This document shows positions 45,901 to 58,448 of a stretch of 64,000 nucleotides of DNA, one piece after another. This DNA comes from Lactifluus volemus (taxonomy: Eukaryota > Basidiomycota > Agaricomycetes > Russulales > Russulaceae), in NCBI GenBank assembly GCA_022376515.1, contig WTXI01000039.1:124001-188000 (forward strand), read 5' to 3'. Numbering within the stretch: the stretch's first letter is position 1; the number at the start of each line of letters is the position of its first letter. The translations under genes were made by a program, and so were the position numbers. Below the pieces are notes generated by a model, which was not told where the DNA came from, searched no databases, and worked only from the letters and a program-made list of their open reading frames with translations.

Positions 45901-48332
45901 AAGACCTGGTTGCGATCTGACCAGCGGAAGGTAGGCACATCGTACAATTCAATTTGGCATGTAGTGACTGTTACATGAACACTCAACAGCCCTCTCGAAC
46001 GGAGGTGGAGAATTTATTTGCATTGGTGAATGATGCCTCATCTTTTGTGCGATATTTCGGGATGGCCATGGCAAGAAGCGCTCCACACATCTATATCTCT
46101 GCCCTTCCCTTCGCACCGACCTCTTCCCACATCCACGAGCAATACACTCATCTATTTCCTCACACATTATACTTTGAACGTGGTCAGCTATCTCATTGGC
46201 CAGCGTTGGAAATGGTGATTCATGCACATGAGGGCTCTGTCTGGTCTGTTGCATTCGCGCCAGATGGGCTGCGCATTGCGTCGGCTTCGGAAGATGAAAC
46301 AATACGGGTTTGGGATGCCACAACAGGAGAGATGGTAGCGGGTCCGTTTACTGGACATACTGGACGGGTCAGCTGTGTTTCATTTTCCCCAGACGGGAAG
46401 CGGATTGCTTCATCCTCGAGAGATCGCACTATTCGGGTGTGGGATGCCGCAACAGGAGAAGTCGTAGCGGGACCGATTATGGGCCACACCGATTTCGTCT
46501 TTTCTGTTCAATTTTCGCCAAACGGGTATTTCATTGCCTCCGCCTCGGGAGATTGCACGGTTCGGGTGTGGGATGCCTCAACAGGAGAGGCAGTGGCCTC
46601 GCTTACTGGACACACCGATTGGATCTATTCGGTTGCATTCTCACCGGACAGTAAACGCATTGCTTCAGCCTCAGGAGATCGCACGATTTGTGTGTGGGAC
46701 ATTGAAACAGAACAGGTCGTAGCTGGCCCGTTCACTGAACACACGGATCGCGTCAATTCAGTTTCATTCTCGCCCGATGGGCAGCGCATAGCGTCAGCAT
46801 CGGAGGATCGCACAATTCGCGTGTGGAACGCCGCAACAGGAGAAGTTGCAGCCGGCCCCTTCTTTGGACACACATCTGATGTCTGTTCTGTTGCGTTCTC
46901 GCCAGACGGGTTGTCCATTGCCTCGGCCTCGGTCGATGGCACGATTCGGGTGTGGGATGCGAAAACAGGAGACATTGTAGCAGGCCCTTTTACCGATCAT
47001 ACCTCTACCGTTTCTTCTGTTGCGTTCTCACCGGACGGGCAGCGCATTGCGTCAGCCTCGTACAATCGCACAATACGCACTTGGGCTGTCGCAGCAGGAG
47101 GGGTATTGGGCCCGTTTACTGGACATACTTTTGGAATCATGTGTGTTGCATTCTCACCAGACGGGCGGCGCGTTGCTTCTGCCTCGTTGGATTGCATTAT
47201 TTGCATTTGGGATGCCACAACAGGAGAGGTCGTAACAGGACCAGTGACTGCACATGCCAATCACGGGAAAGTCAACTCTATCGCATTTTCACCAGATGGA
47301 CAACTCCTTGCCTCGGCATCGGGAGATCGGACGATTTGCACGTGGGATGCTACGACCGGGGCAGTTGTGTCGGGCCCATTAACTGGACACACTGATCAGA
47401 TCTGGTCTGTCACATTCTCGCCAGACGGGAAGCGCATCGCATCGACCTCGATGGATCACACGATTCGCGTCTGGGATTCCAAATCAGGAGAGGCCACAGC
47501 AAACCCGTTTATTGGACACACCGATTCAGTGGAGTGTGCTGTATTCTCGCCGGAAGGGCGGCGCATTGCTTCGGCCTCAGTGGATGGCACGATTCTTGTA
47601 TGGGATGCCACAACAGGAGAGGTTATAGCAGGCCCGTTCACTCACACCAGTTCAGTGTATTCCATTGCCTTTTCTCCGGAAGGTCAGCGCATTGCCTCAG
47701 GCTCTGACGATTGCACGATTTGTGTGTGGGATGCAACAAAAGGAGACATCATAGCGGGGCCCTTTACAGGGCACACCAAATGGATCAGTTCTGTTGCATT
47801 TTCGTCGGATGGACGGCGGATAGCATCTGCCTCGGGAGATCGCACGATTCGCGTCTGGGATGCTGCAACAGGAGAGACTGTAGTGGGCCCATTTACTGGA
47901 CACAGTGATGGCGCCTTTTCTGTTGCGTTTTCACCGGACGGGCAGCACATTGCCTCGGGTTCCAGAGATTGCACGATTCGCATGTGGGACGCCCGAACAG
48001 GAGCTGTCCTAGCAGGAGTCAAATCCGCTTCATCCGGGCAACGTATTACCTCGACCCCGCAAGATCATGCCGTTTGTTTGGACCCGGAGAAGGTCAGAAC
48101 AGAAGATATCGAGAACAATCGATTTATGAACGAGTTCCTGATCAATGATGATGGATGGATGTGTGGGGATGAGGGAGAACTTCTTTTATGGGTTCCCCAG
48201 GCTCACCGACCGTATTTCCATAGATCTAATACTGTCTGGATTGCGGGTAGGCATGAGACTTGGCTGGACCTGACAAAATTTGTGTATGGATCGAATTGGG
48301 CTACAGTATATGCACACAATGTAGATAAATAG
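42906..48332 (+). CDS. Alpha3: C2-NACHT-WD40 NLR-type receptor
   Basis: Same nine-exon plan as alpha2, from the ATG at 42906 (MQPNLQPLQVT) to the stop at 48332. Exon 8 is 44396-45930 and exon 9 is 45990-48332; the 59-base intron between them cannot be read through in frame, unlike in alpha2. The C2-like part (RLKTLLGKKRWFYATVTDGE), helical region (LLKQVERDGNVETLLEAIRD), NACHT motifs (GQAGTGKSS, LIVIDALDESGD, LVTTRSEGG), 14 WD40 repeats and the tail (LLLWVPQAHRPYFHRSNTVW) are all present, and I saw no break. The insertion 5' of the gene probably alters its expression. WD40 repeat residues differ from alpha1 and alpha2 mainly at the variable positions, so it probably binds a different ligand. 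Confidence 0.9.
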
Positions 48333-50762
48333 AGTCAACTGTACCTTTTTTTTGATTCAAAATCTTGTCTTTGACTGATTCATTGCCTCTCTTTCATTGC
48401 CTTTCCTACCGTGACACTGGGCTGGGTCTGACTGGATGATGACGAATGTCTTTATTATAAGGTGAATGATTAGGACAAATAGCCAGAACTTGTAGTCCGG
48501 GGGTAATCTAGTTTGTAGCTCGTGGATGATGTACACCTGTCCCTGAAGCATGAAAAATACTGTCTGTAGGTCACACTCTCAGATTTATCTGCATGATTCA
48601 GACGCACGTGGTTTAACACCTTGGGTGTTTATGAAAATGTCTCCTCATCCACTAGGTGATTCTTATGTTGACTCTTAGGCATAAGTAAATCGGCTCCCTC
48701 CACTACGTGGCCTTGGTTGGCCATTTCATGCGGATGCATCTAGTCTGCAGGGGAGAACAAGCACATACTGCAAGAAGTACTTTACAAAGCTGCATGTGTT
48801 CACCTAGGTGCGGCTTCATCACAACTCCCGTGGCTTGAGACTAGGATGGGTTCACACAGTAGAGGGTTGTCACCACCCGATTACAGAAACTCCCTACAGA
48901 AATAGACTACTTACGGGTGTGCAATGTTGTAGACATCAGGAAGAATTGAAGCTTATTAATAAAGCCGGAGGTGTGTATCAAGTTATCTTCTATCACGGGG
49001 TCGTTCCGTCCATCGCCGGTTCCTTGCATTCGGAAGCCTAAAAAGGTAGGGGAAAAAAAGGCGATATAAAGCAACATCAACGATCACGTGACTACGTGAT
49101 CTTGACCTGGTCTACTCCGACAGCTCGACAATTCGTCGCCTCGTTTGGGACAGCACTAGTGGAACACCGAGTGAACCAACCCTGTGTCTGTTTTTCTGTG
49201 AGCCCCGTGCCTCGAGACTAGGCAAGCCCAGAGGCGACTTTGGAGCATAGGATTTGGGACCAATGATTGAGAGTGTCATCGCTATCATCCATATATTGCT
49301 CCCTGCCTTAATTCTATTATCATAAATAAAGTCATAGTACTCGCAATTGAATGAAAAATACACGGGTACTGTCATTCTAAGATAAACTTGAATCATGGAT
49401 TATGCATATGCTCCGGCAAAGGACATCGCGTGGCTGGCACCAGTGAGCAGGCCCTCCTTGAAGTGGTAGGCCGATATCCCTCAAGCCAAACAGAGGTTGA
49501 TTCCAGGTATATTGTATTCTCGGGTGGTGCAGCGGGAGTTGCGACCCATGACGAACTGGCAGGGAAGGACATCATAACGGCGAGACAGGTTTCCGGAGGG
49601 AATCGTTGCCCTGCAAGAAGATAGCTGGCACGTGCGTCGAGAGCTCGAGGTCGATACGTTGATGGCGCATTGAGTATTGGAGAAGGCATGTTTAGCCTGT
49701 GAGACGAGCCGGAGCTTCGTGATGATTGGCTCGTGCGTTGTGGAGTCATCCTGATGCGAACATAGGATATATAAGGGCCGCGAGGTCATGGGCATTACAG
49801 TGTGGATTGTGCCAGGATCGTGGTAACGGTGTGGTGGTGTGGGTGAGTGGGCCCGGCCGTTGTCCCCATCCCTGGTCGTGGGCAGTAACTACAAAACAGC
49901 GCTGGCAGGGAGGGCAACGAACGAACGACTACCGTGACGACAATGAATAAGTAGTATGACGCAGACAATTCCCTCACTCACCTCATGTCTTATTCCTCCT
50001 ACTCGTCTCTTCTCAAATGCACCATACCTTTGATAGTTTTACATGTCAGCGCTGTCAGCCGTCGTCACAGTATCCGCGCACACCTGATTCGTTTCCAAAT
50101 GATGACGTCCGGACGCTGCTTACTAACCCTAACCCCCCTCTCTGGTCAGACTAAGAGAAACACGCATGGGTGAGGAAGTGCCACTGCTTGGTGGTTCAAT
50201 ATTTTCAATTTCGATCATTTATACTGGCCCTTCCCTTCCCACGGATATGAGAACGCATCTATGGCGGTGAAACTGTATGAGACGAAGAAGAAAACACGCC
50301 CACAGGTGAAGCGTGAGACAAGGCGAGAGAAAGCGTGTGAATGTTTCGGGCGAACCCGCCCGCCGCTTTAATTTACTGTGTATCCGATGGGTGCTCAACC
50401 ATGACGTTGAGCGTCGCATGGGACAAATGTTCCTGAATGACGCGATACGTTGCGCTTGATCTGTAAGGAATGTGTGGGATTGTGGCGGCGTTGTGGTGGT
50501 TTCTTGAGGCGTCGCCCTTAGACAATGTATTTATTTTTTTTGAAAAAGTCAGGAACTCCGCTTCGGCGATCGATGACCGCACATCGTATGTCGCCCACGT
50601 CCACACGTCTTCCCCAGTCGGCCACTACTACGCACTCGACCCCCCAGATGGTCCCAGACTCGTATGCCAAAGTCTCTCACATCTAAAGTCTCTCAACTGT
50701 TAAATCATTACAACAGCCCAGGTCCTCGAATAGGACGCATCAATCGACCTCAGGCCACCGAA
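48333..50762. other. Alpha3-beta3 spacer (third, more diverged copy)
   Basis: Aligns with the other two spacers but with more indels; for example a segment of about 100 bases around 48620 is missing and an insertion lies near 49040. The open frames seen in the other copies are frameshifted here. No gene is supported. Confidence 0.65.
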
Positions 50763-53700
50763 ATGCAACCGAGCTTGCTCCCACTTCAGTTGGCCGGTAT
50801 GTCCTACAATATATTTATGATACCCTATATGTATATATTCTCCCTGCCAGTCCTCAGAGCGCACAACGTTCCGCGTCTCAATACCCTCCTTGGAAACACA
50901 AGACGTTTTTATGTTACTGCGACTGATGGGGAAAGGACATGGCAGACGCGATCTGTGCGGACCGTGGCGCAGCGCGTAGAATGGAACGAGAATGTCAGCC
51001 GATTGTGAGAAATGTGGTATTTTGATTCCTTTATACCGCTGAGTCCCGTGCAGGACCATACAATCACTCTCCCGTATCACCATATCGCTTTATGTGAAAA
51101 TGACCGCACGGAAAGACATCCTCGTTGGAAGCCAGGAGATAGTCTGTGAACCCCGACGCGGTTCGTCCAAAATCCTTTTTGAATTCATACTCGTGCATCT
51201 GGCTGAACATCCGAGATATAGAACTTGCTGTCGTTTTCAATAGAACTGACGGACGTGATGGACACCCAACATCGACCACAGTCTTTTTAATGATCACCGT
51301 TTCAGAAAACGCCAGTGCCTCTTTGGATGCTGTAGTCGACACCTCGAGCTCCATAACGACTAATCCAGGCAACCCTGTTGCTGAACGAGGGGCTGCGGAT
51401 CTCACTGTCCAATCCAATAATGACATCATGCAATCCACGGACAACTCCTCCTTATCACCCTTTTCTCGGACAGGTGACCATCCCACCGAGAGTGGTACTC
51501 TTGTGGCGGAGACCCAGACAGAGATGTCACGTACAGCTCTCTGTCGCGCCGAGGGAGATATCATCACTATCAATACAACAAAAACATGGAAAAGTGTTGT
51601 TAGTGTTATCAAATTGGTGATGGACGCCGTCAGTCCAATCGCAGCAGTATGTCCACCGAATATTGTTTTCACTCATGCGTCGTTGAGCTAACTTCCATTC
51701 TTCAGTTGAACCCCTGTTCAAATCTAGCATGGAGTCTTCTCTCAAAGATCCCCGAGGTACGTCCCCTTGCTTTCTCGGAAAGTATAGAACATTTACTCAT
51801 TTCTTCGTCTTGCCACCAGACATTGGTACAGCAGGTTCAGCGGGATGACAACGTCCAAACATTACTTAACGCGATACGCGATGCGTTCGAATTCGCAGAA
51901 GAAGCTGACACTTTGAGAGACATCAACCCTTTGTCTAGGCAAGCAGCAATCCTCGAAGAGATGCTGGAGTGCGTCTGCGAATGTGCCAAATTTATCAGTT
52001 CGTATGCGGAGGACGTGAAAGTCGGTACGCCATTTCTGGCCTCTTATTTGTCATTATAAACATATAATTCTCAGGGAAGCGGACGTTGAAGAATGTTGTC
52101 GGCCAAGCCGATGAAAAAATACAAGGGTATTGCACAACCCTTGTCCGACTACGAGACAACTTCCTTGCACGTGCTACTGTCACCACTGAGGTTGCTATGC
52201 TAGAAGCTGGTGCGTGATTCGGATAGTCACAAGACAGTCAGATTATTGGCCTGACTTGGACACGGGCCACACAGAATTGGACGCAAAAATCAGAGAAATG
52301 CCTTACAAGGGAGGATGGCGTTTCGGCGATGAGAAGCGATGTCTCCCGGGCACCCGCGAAGACTTCTTGGACCACATTGTCAAGTGGGTTAAGAATCCGG
52401 AATCCAATCGTGGGCTCGTTCTCCTTGGCCAGGCGGGAACAGGAAAATCCTCGATAGTACATGAAGTTGCCCGCCATTTCTACGACACGTGTCTCGGCTC
52501 TTACTTTGCTTTTTTGCGTAAGGAGCAGTCTAAAGACGAGGCTTTTCAGCTGTTCACGACGCTTGCCCGCGATCTCTCCGATCGCAATCGTACATTCAAA
52601 CACGCCCTCGGGAGGGTCATCAAAGATAAATCGTCTCTTCGTGGTACCCGAGACTATCGTACACTTTTCGAATGTCTTCTCGTCGAACCGCTCAAGAATC
52701 TGCCACTTCCTGGTCCAATTCTTATTGTTATCGATGCGTTGGACGAGAGTGGGGATACAATAGGCAAAAAAGGACTACACACATTCCTTGCTGAACATCT
52801 AGTCGACCTCCCATTGGAGTTCCGCATCCTCATCACATCGAGGCCTGAGAATGGTATTGAACCTGCATTTGCCGAGGCGCCATCTGTGGACATGCTCTAT
52901 ATGGATGATGCGAAGCTAGCTGCCAAGACGGAGCAAGACATTGGCGTGTATCTTCGGACGGAGCTTCCCCCAGGCGTATTCCAGGACTACGGTGTCGAAC
53001 TAGCAAAGGCCTCAGAGCGCTTATTTCAATGGGCGGCTGTTGCATGCGGGTTCATAAACTGCCCTCCTGCTAGCTTTGGGTTTAGCAAGAAAAAATGCGT
53101 GCAGCGCCTGTTGGGACACTCTCGAGATCGAAACGGACAAGATCCGTTGGATCAGCTATACGAAGAAGTTCTCGAGGGTTACTTCAAACCTCAAGAGGCT
53201 CAGATCCTATTTCGGTCCGTGATGGGACACTTTTTTGCTGCAATGGAGCCCCTCTCTATCAATTCCCTGATCACTCTGCGACAGTATGCTCCCATCGATG
53301 ATCCCGAGGATTCAGAACCGGCTATCGAGATGCTCCGTCACCTCGGCTCGCTGCTGAGTCACGTGACTTCAAGTGATCAAACTCGTCCCATCGTTCCTCT
53401 CCATACATCATTCCGTGACTTCTTAACCGCCAAGAAGAGTGACGTGTTCTATGTGGACCTTGGGGATGCGCACCATCAATTGGCGCATGCGTGTCTTGGT
53501 TTAATGCTCGACAAGCTGAAATTCAACATTTGCAAACTCGACTCATCATATCTTGCGAACAGCGATGTTCCAGACCTTGGATCTCGAATTTCCAAACACA
53601 TTCCACCCGCTCTGCCGTATGCATGTGTTTTCTGGGGCGATCATCTGGGTCATCTTTCTTTCAACCACGACCTCTTCACGAAATTACGATCCCTGTTTCA

Positions 53701-56225
53701 GGCGAAGTTTCTATTTTGGCTAGAAGTGCTTAGCATCGAGAGAAGGGTGGGGCTTGTTTCACCAGTGTTGTCATCTCTGAAGGCATGATTGCGATCTGAC
53801 AAGGGAAAGGTAAGTACATTCTATCATCCTTCAATTGACATTTAGTAACTATTGCGTGAAGTCGCAACAGCCATCCCCAACGGGAGTGGAGGGTTTGTTG
53901 GAAATGGTGAACGATGCGGTCGCGTTTGTGCGATATTTTGGGATGGCAATAGCAAAGAGCGCTCCGCATATCTATGTCTCTGCTCTTCCTTTCGCCCCGA
54001 CCTCTTCCTACATACGCAAGCAATACGTTCACCTATTTCCTCGCACACTGTCCTTTGGACGCGGGCAGTTGACTTATTGGCCAGCAATGGAAATGGTGAT
54101 CCAGGCACACAGCAAAGCAGTCGAATCCGTTGCTTTCGCACCAGATGGGGAACGCATTGCCTCTGCGTCGGGAGATCACACGATTTGCGTGTGGGATGCC
54201 ACAACAGGGGAAGCCGTAGCGGGCCCGTTTACTGGACATGCTGGTGAGGTCAACACGGTTGCATTCTCACCGGACGGGCACCGCATTGCCTCGGGCTCGG
54301 ATGATTCCACGATTCGGGTGTGGGATGCCGCAACAGGAGAAGTCGTGGCGGGCCCATTTACTGGACACGGGAGTTTGATCTATTCTGTTGCTTTCTCATC
54401 GGATGGAAAGCGCATTGCCTCGGCCTCGGGAGATCGCACAGTTCGAGTGTGGGACGCCGCGACAGGAAAGGTCGTAGCAGGCCCGCTTTTCGGACACTCT
54501 CGTCCCGTCTTTTCTGTCGCATTTGCACCAGACGGGCAACGCATTGCCTCGGGCTCGGGAGATTGCAAGATTTGGGTGTGGGATGCCGCAACAGGAAAGG
54601 CCGTAGCAGGCCCGTTTACTGGACACCACGATCAGGTCAGATCTGTTTCATTCTCGCCAGACGGGAAGCGGATTGCCTCGGCCTCGATGGATTGGACGAT
54701 TCGTGTGTGGGATGCTGCAACATGCAAACTTTTAACAAGGCCTTTTACTGGGCACACGTCACCTGTCACTTCTGTTGCATTCTCTCCAGACGGGCAGCGC
54801 ATAGCCTCGGCATCGATAGATCGCACGATTCGTGTGTGGGATGCCACAACAGGAGGGCTTGTAGCAGGCCCTTTCACAGGACACACCATTTTAATCTGTT
54901 CCATTGCGTTTTCACCCGATGGGCAACGGATTGCCTCGGCCTCGATGGATTGCACGGTCCGCGTGTGGGGCGCCGCAACAGGAGATATAGCGGGTCCGTT
55001 TACTGGGCACACCGGGCGAGTCCTTGCTGTTGCATTCTCACCCAACGGGCGGCGCATAGCCTCGGCATCGTTCGATCACACCCTCTGTGTGTGGGATGCC
55101 GCAACAGGGAAGGTTGTAGCGGGTCCGCTTACGGGACATAAAAGTCAGGTTATCGATCTGGCATTCTCGCCGGATGGTCGCCGTATTGCCTCGGCCTCGG
55201 GAGATTGCACAATTCGTGTATGGGATGTCGCAACTGCAGAGGCCGTAGCGGGCCCATTCATGGGGCATGCCGATCAGGTCGTTTCTGTTGCATTTTCACC
55301 AGACGGTCAGCGTATTGCCTCAGCCTCGGACGATTCCACGATCCATGTATGGGATGCCGCAACAGGAGAGGATGTAGCGGGCCCGTTTACTGGACACCAG
55401 GTTATCGATATTGCATTCTCGCCAGATGGGCGGCACATCGCCTCGGCCTCCAGAAATGGCACGATTTGCGTATGGGATGCAGTAACGGCAGTTGTCATAG
55501 CAGGCCCATTTACCGGTCACACCGGTTGGGTCCTTTCTGTTGCGTTCTCACCAGACGGCCAGAGCATAGCCTCAGCCTCGAGGGATCATACAATTCGCGT
55601 ATGGGATGCTGCAACAGGAGAGGCCATAGCAGGTCCGTTCACTGGCCACACCTCTTCCGTCTATTCTGTCGCATTTTCGCCGGACGGGCAGCGCATTGCC
55701 TCGGCCTCGGGAGATCATACGGTCCGTGTGTGGGACGCCGCCACAGGAGAGACCGTAGTAGGACCGTTTGCTGGACACACCGACCAAGTTGTAGATGTTG
55801 CGTTCTCACCAGACGGGAAGCGGATCGCCTCGGCCTCGGTCGATTCCACGATTCGCATGTGGAATATTGCAACACGAGAAATTGCGGTAATGGGCCCGCA
55901 TACTGGACAAAGTAATGAGGTCGATTCTGCTGCAGGTGTGCTGTGCACCGCCGTGACTGTAGCATCGCAAGGTCGTGCGGTATGTATGGAGAGGGACGAT
56001 ATTGAGACAAGCCATTTTATGGACGAGTTTCTGGTCAATAGTAATGGTTGGATATGTGGGGAAGAGGGGGAACTTCTTTTATGGATTCCCCAGATTCACC
56101 GGCCATATTTTCATCGATCTAACACTGTCTGGATTGCAGGTAAACATGAGACGTGGCTTGATCTAGCTGACTTTGTGCATGGTCCAAACTGGGCTACAGC
56201 ATATGTTCATAATTTATCTACGTAG
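50763..56225 (+). CDS. Beta3: full-length C2-NACHT-WD40 receptor with an in-frame stop between NACHT and WD40
   Basis: The only beta copy with all domains. The start at 50763 (MQPSLLPLQLA) leads through a C2-like part (LRAHNVPRLNTLLGNTRRFY), linker, helical region (LVQQVQRDDNVQTLLNAIRD), NACHT (GQAGTGKSS, LIVIDALDESGD, LITSRPENG; exon 52275-53809) and, after a 61-base intron (53810-53870), 14 WD40 repeats and a tail (GELLLWIPQIHRPYFHRSNT) in 53871-56225. At 53786-53788 the codon that is TGG in alpha genes is TGA, eight codons before the exon end. Translated as is, the gene gives a C2-helical-NACHT protein of roughly 870 residues without WD40. The WD40 frame is otherwise perfectly kept, so the stop is recent, or is bypassed by alternative splicing or a second start. 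Confidence 0.87.
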
Positions 56226-56642
56226 AGCATTGGACCATTTTTTTTTTCTTTTGAAAAAAAAGGTTTCATGTTGGCCATTGACTAACTAGCCCACTTGGGC
56301 GCCTGGGGAGCGCTCGTTATATCCTTGGCGCAGTGCGTGACAACGTGACGTGATATACAGTAACGTTTTGGACAATCTCGTAGTTTGAGGGGGACCACAT
56401 CTTGGTCTTAATTACACGTTACAGAATCAAAACGCTGACTTAAATAAGGGCCTGATGGAGGGGAACACAGATAGTGCTAACGCGAAACATTTTATTGGGT
56501 AAACGTAGCTCTGTTGACTAGTGTCCGAGCCTTGGCCTGAGCTCGGCTGTGCTACATCATAGAGAGTAATGTGTTTTTGAATGGAAAAGGACTTGGTACC
56601 TGTGACCGTGTACAGCATTAGGTGAACAGCATGAAGGAGTCG
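56226..56642. other. Spacer between beta3 and the F-box gene (convergent 3' ends)
   Basis: The tract after the beta3 stop has T and A runs near 56238-56262. No gene is seen. Both flanking genes end here, so it should hold two terminator/polyadenylation regions. Confidence 0.5.
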
Positions 56643-58448
56643 TCAAAAGTAGTCAAAGTCATACTGATCGTCATCACTATAATATTCATCCTCCGGACCC
56701 ACCGACTCGGACTCCCCCCATGGCCACTCTTCTTGTTCATCCTCAGTAACTTCTTCAGACCCCTCATCACCCTCACCTGGGCCGTATGAGAACGCCGTCT
56801 GTTTCCTGTCGAAAGATGCTGGTCCCCGTACGTCGACTACAATCTCTGCAAGTAACTGAAATGCACGGTTGGTCACTTTGCAGGTGCGTAGGTCAAGAGT
56901 TTCTATCGGGACCCCCTGTTCCACGCGTTTTATAAGGACGTCGCGCAGATGGTCTGTCCTGGACGTGGTCAAACGGTCTTCGTCAAGGATAAGCTTTGTG
57001 AGCGATGGGAGCAGGGGGGGATTGGTTGCCACGTCTTCAGCTTCTGAGAGCATCTCCCTAAATGTTTCCATCGCTGTGGGGACAAGGCGTACACGCTCGA
57101 GCAAGGATAATCTTGGCGCTTGACGAACCCAAACTTCCTTTTTGAGTTGGTTCATTGCCGTAATTTGAATGGTCGAGAGGGAATTAATGGGGAGTGCCGC
57201 CAATAGCGCATCAAAGATCACGGTGTTCGTGCCTCGAACCCAATCCCTCCCCGTAGCCGCAAAAGTCAGACGTGCGGAGAGTGCTGAACCAAGTAAGGCG
57301 ATAGGGTCCCGCGTATCAAAGTCCGCCGCATCGGGCACGGTCGATAAAATGATTTCGGTGTGACCTGTCCCGCCATTGATCAATAGGCTCCGAAGTGGCT
57401 CTGTGTCTTGGGGCCCATGGGCATTTCGAGATACATGTGGAATAACTGCCAGAACGTCGTTGCCTTTCGGGTGGTGAGAAACGGCGGTGACGTGTAGCCA
57501 GGTGAGAGCTGGCAGCACTAAATGAGTAAGTGCGACTTCGCAATCCATCGCAGAGGCAGTGATGTCGATCTGCGTCAATAATGGAAGTGTCACGGTGCGG
57601 TCAGGCTCAGATATGAGTGGGGGACATTGAGCGGCAAGTGGTGTGGCGTGGTGAAGGGTTAGAGCTTCTAGTTGGGGAATTTCATTCAAGGCGTTGAGCC
57701 AATCCTCGAGACACGGCCTCGCATGTGCGGAGAGCCCAAATATTACGAGGCGCCGCAAGCCTTTGAGTAGAGGCGACTTCCAACTGATGTCACAGTTATT
57801 GAGCGCGATGGAAGAGAGCCTGGGGGCGATGCCTCCAAAAAGAGTATCGGGGATGCTTATTTCTTGTCCCGGCAATGCCTGTGGACCCGGAGGAGACCCA
57901 TTATTCAACGAGAGAACCTCAAGGGTGGGGGCAGGTGATACGAGTCGCTCAAGCGCCTTCCGGAGGTGGACAGAGGTCGAGGTAATGGTAAGGTGAGCAG
58001 TATGGGAAATATGGGCTCCAAGTTCTTCCTGACAGGCCAATATCCGGGCCATGTTCCAGCGGTAAGTAATCTTCGCCTCTAGGAATAAGGGAGCCATCTT
58101 CGCTCGGGCGAGCATCTCAGCTATGCCTGTTGAGGTCAGCGCGGCGAAGTCGATGTGGCTCCAAAAGCGGGGTTGGTTGAGTGCTATCTCACGCCATAGA
58201 TGGCAGACGTGAGCGACACGTAGCCATCCAAGACGATCATGTTTCGCATTCGAGGAGGGAAGCATTGGTCTCCCAGGTGAAGATACAAATAAGAATATAG
58301 CGGCCATGGCTTCTGGAGGTAGACGCGAGATCAAAGCAAGCGAATTGCGTCTGGACTTCAACGCTCGAATAGACCCTTTTAACGACTCGATTTCATCGTC
58401 AATAACCTGTAAGAGGTGAGGATGGGATTCACCTAGGTCGAGGTCCAT
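56643..58448 (-). CDS. F-box-like protein with leucine-rich C-terminal part
   Basis: A single uninterrupted frame of 601 residues. The N-terminus has a short coiled coil (VIDDEIESLKGSIRALKSRR), then an F-box-like motif, ISRLPPEAMAAIFLFV, with LRVAHVCHLWREIALNQPRF about 30 residues later. That layout is common in Agaricomycete F-box proteins that recruit substrates to SCF ubiquitin ligases. Leucine-spaced segments follow (LEVLSLNNGS, LRRLVIFGLSAHARP, LEALTLHHATPL, LTKLILDEDRL, IETLDLRTCKV). The C-terminus is strongly acidic with Asp/Glu/Tyr (EEVTEDEQEEWPWG and after). It is the first gene beyond the receptor array; its substrate is unknown. Start chosen at the first ATG, 58446-58448. Confidence 0.87.
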   Translation of the reverse strand: MDLDLGESHPHLLQVIDDEIESLKGSIRALKSRRNSLALISRLPPEAMAAIFLFVSSPGRPMLPSSNAKHDRLGWLRVAHVCHLWREIALNQPRFWSHIDFAALTSTGIAEMLARAKMAPLFLEAKITYRWNMARILACQEELGAHISHTAHLTITSTSVHLRKALERLVSPAPTLEVLSLNNGSPPGPQALPGQEISIPDTLFGGIAPRLSSIALNNCDISWKSPLLKGLRRLVIFGLSAHARPCLEDWLNALNEIPQLEALTLHHATPLAAQCPPLISEPDRTVTLPLLTQIDITASAMDCEVALTHLVLPALTWLHVTAVSHHPKGNDVLAVIPHVSRNAHGPQDTEPLRSLLINGGTGHTEIILSTVPDAADFDTRDPIALLGSALSARLTFAATGRDWVRGTNTVIFDALLAALPINSLSTIQITAMNQLKKEVWVRQAPRLSLLERVRLVPTAMETFREMLSEAEDVATNPPLLPSLTKLILDEDRLTTSRTDHLRDVLIKRVEQGVPIETLDLRTCKVTNRAFQLLAEIVVDVRGPASFDRKQTAFSYGPGEGDEGSEEVTEDEQEEWPWGESESVGPEDEYYSDDDQYDFDYF

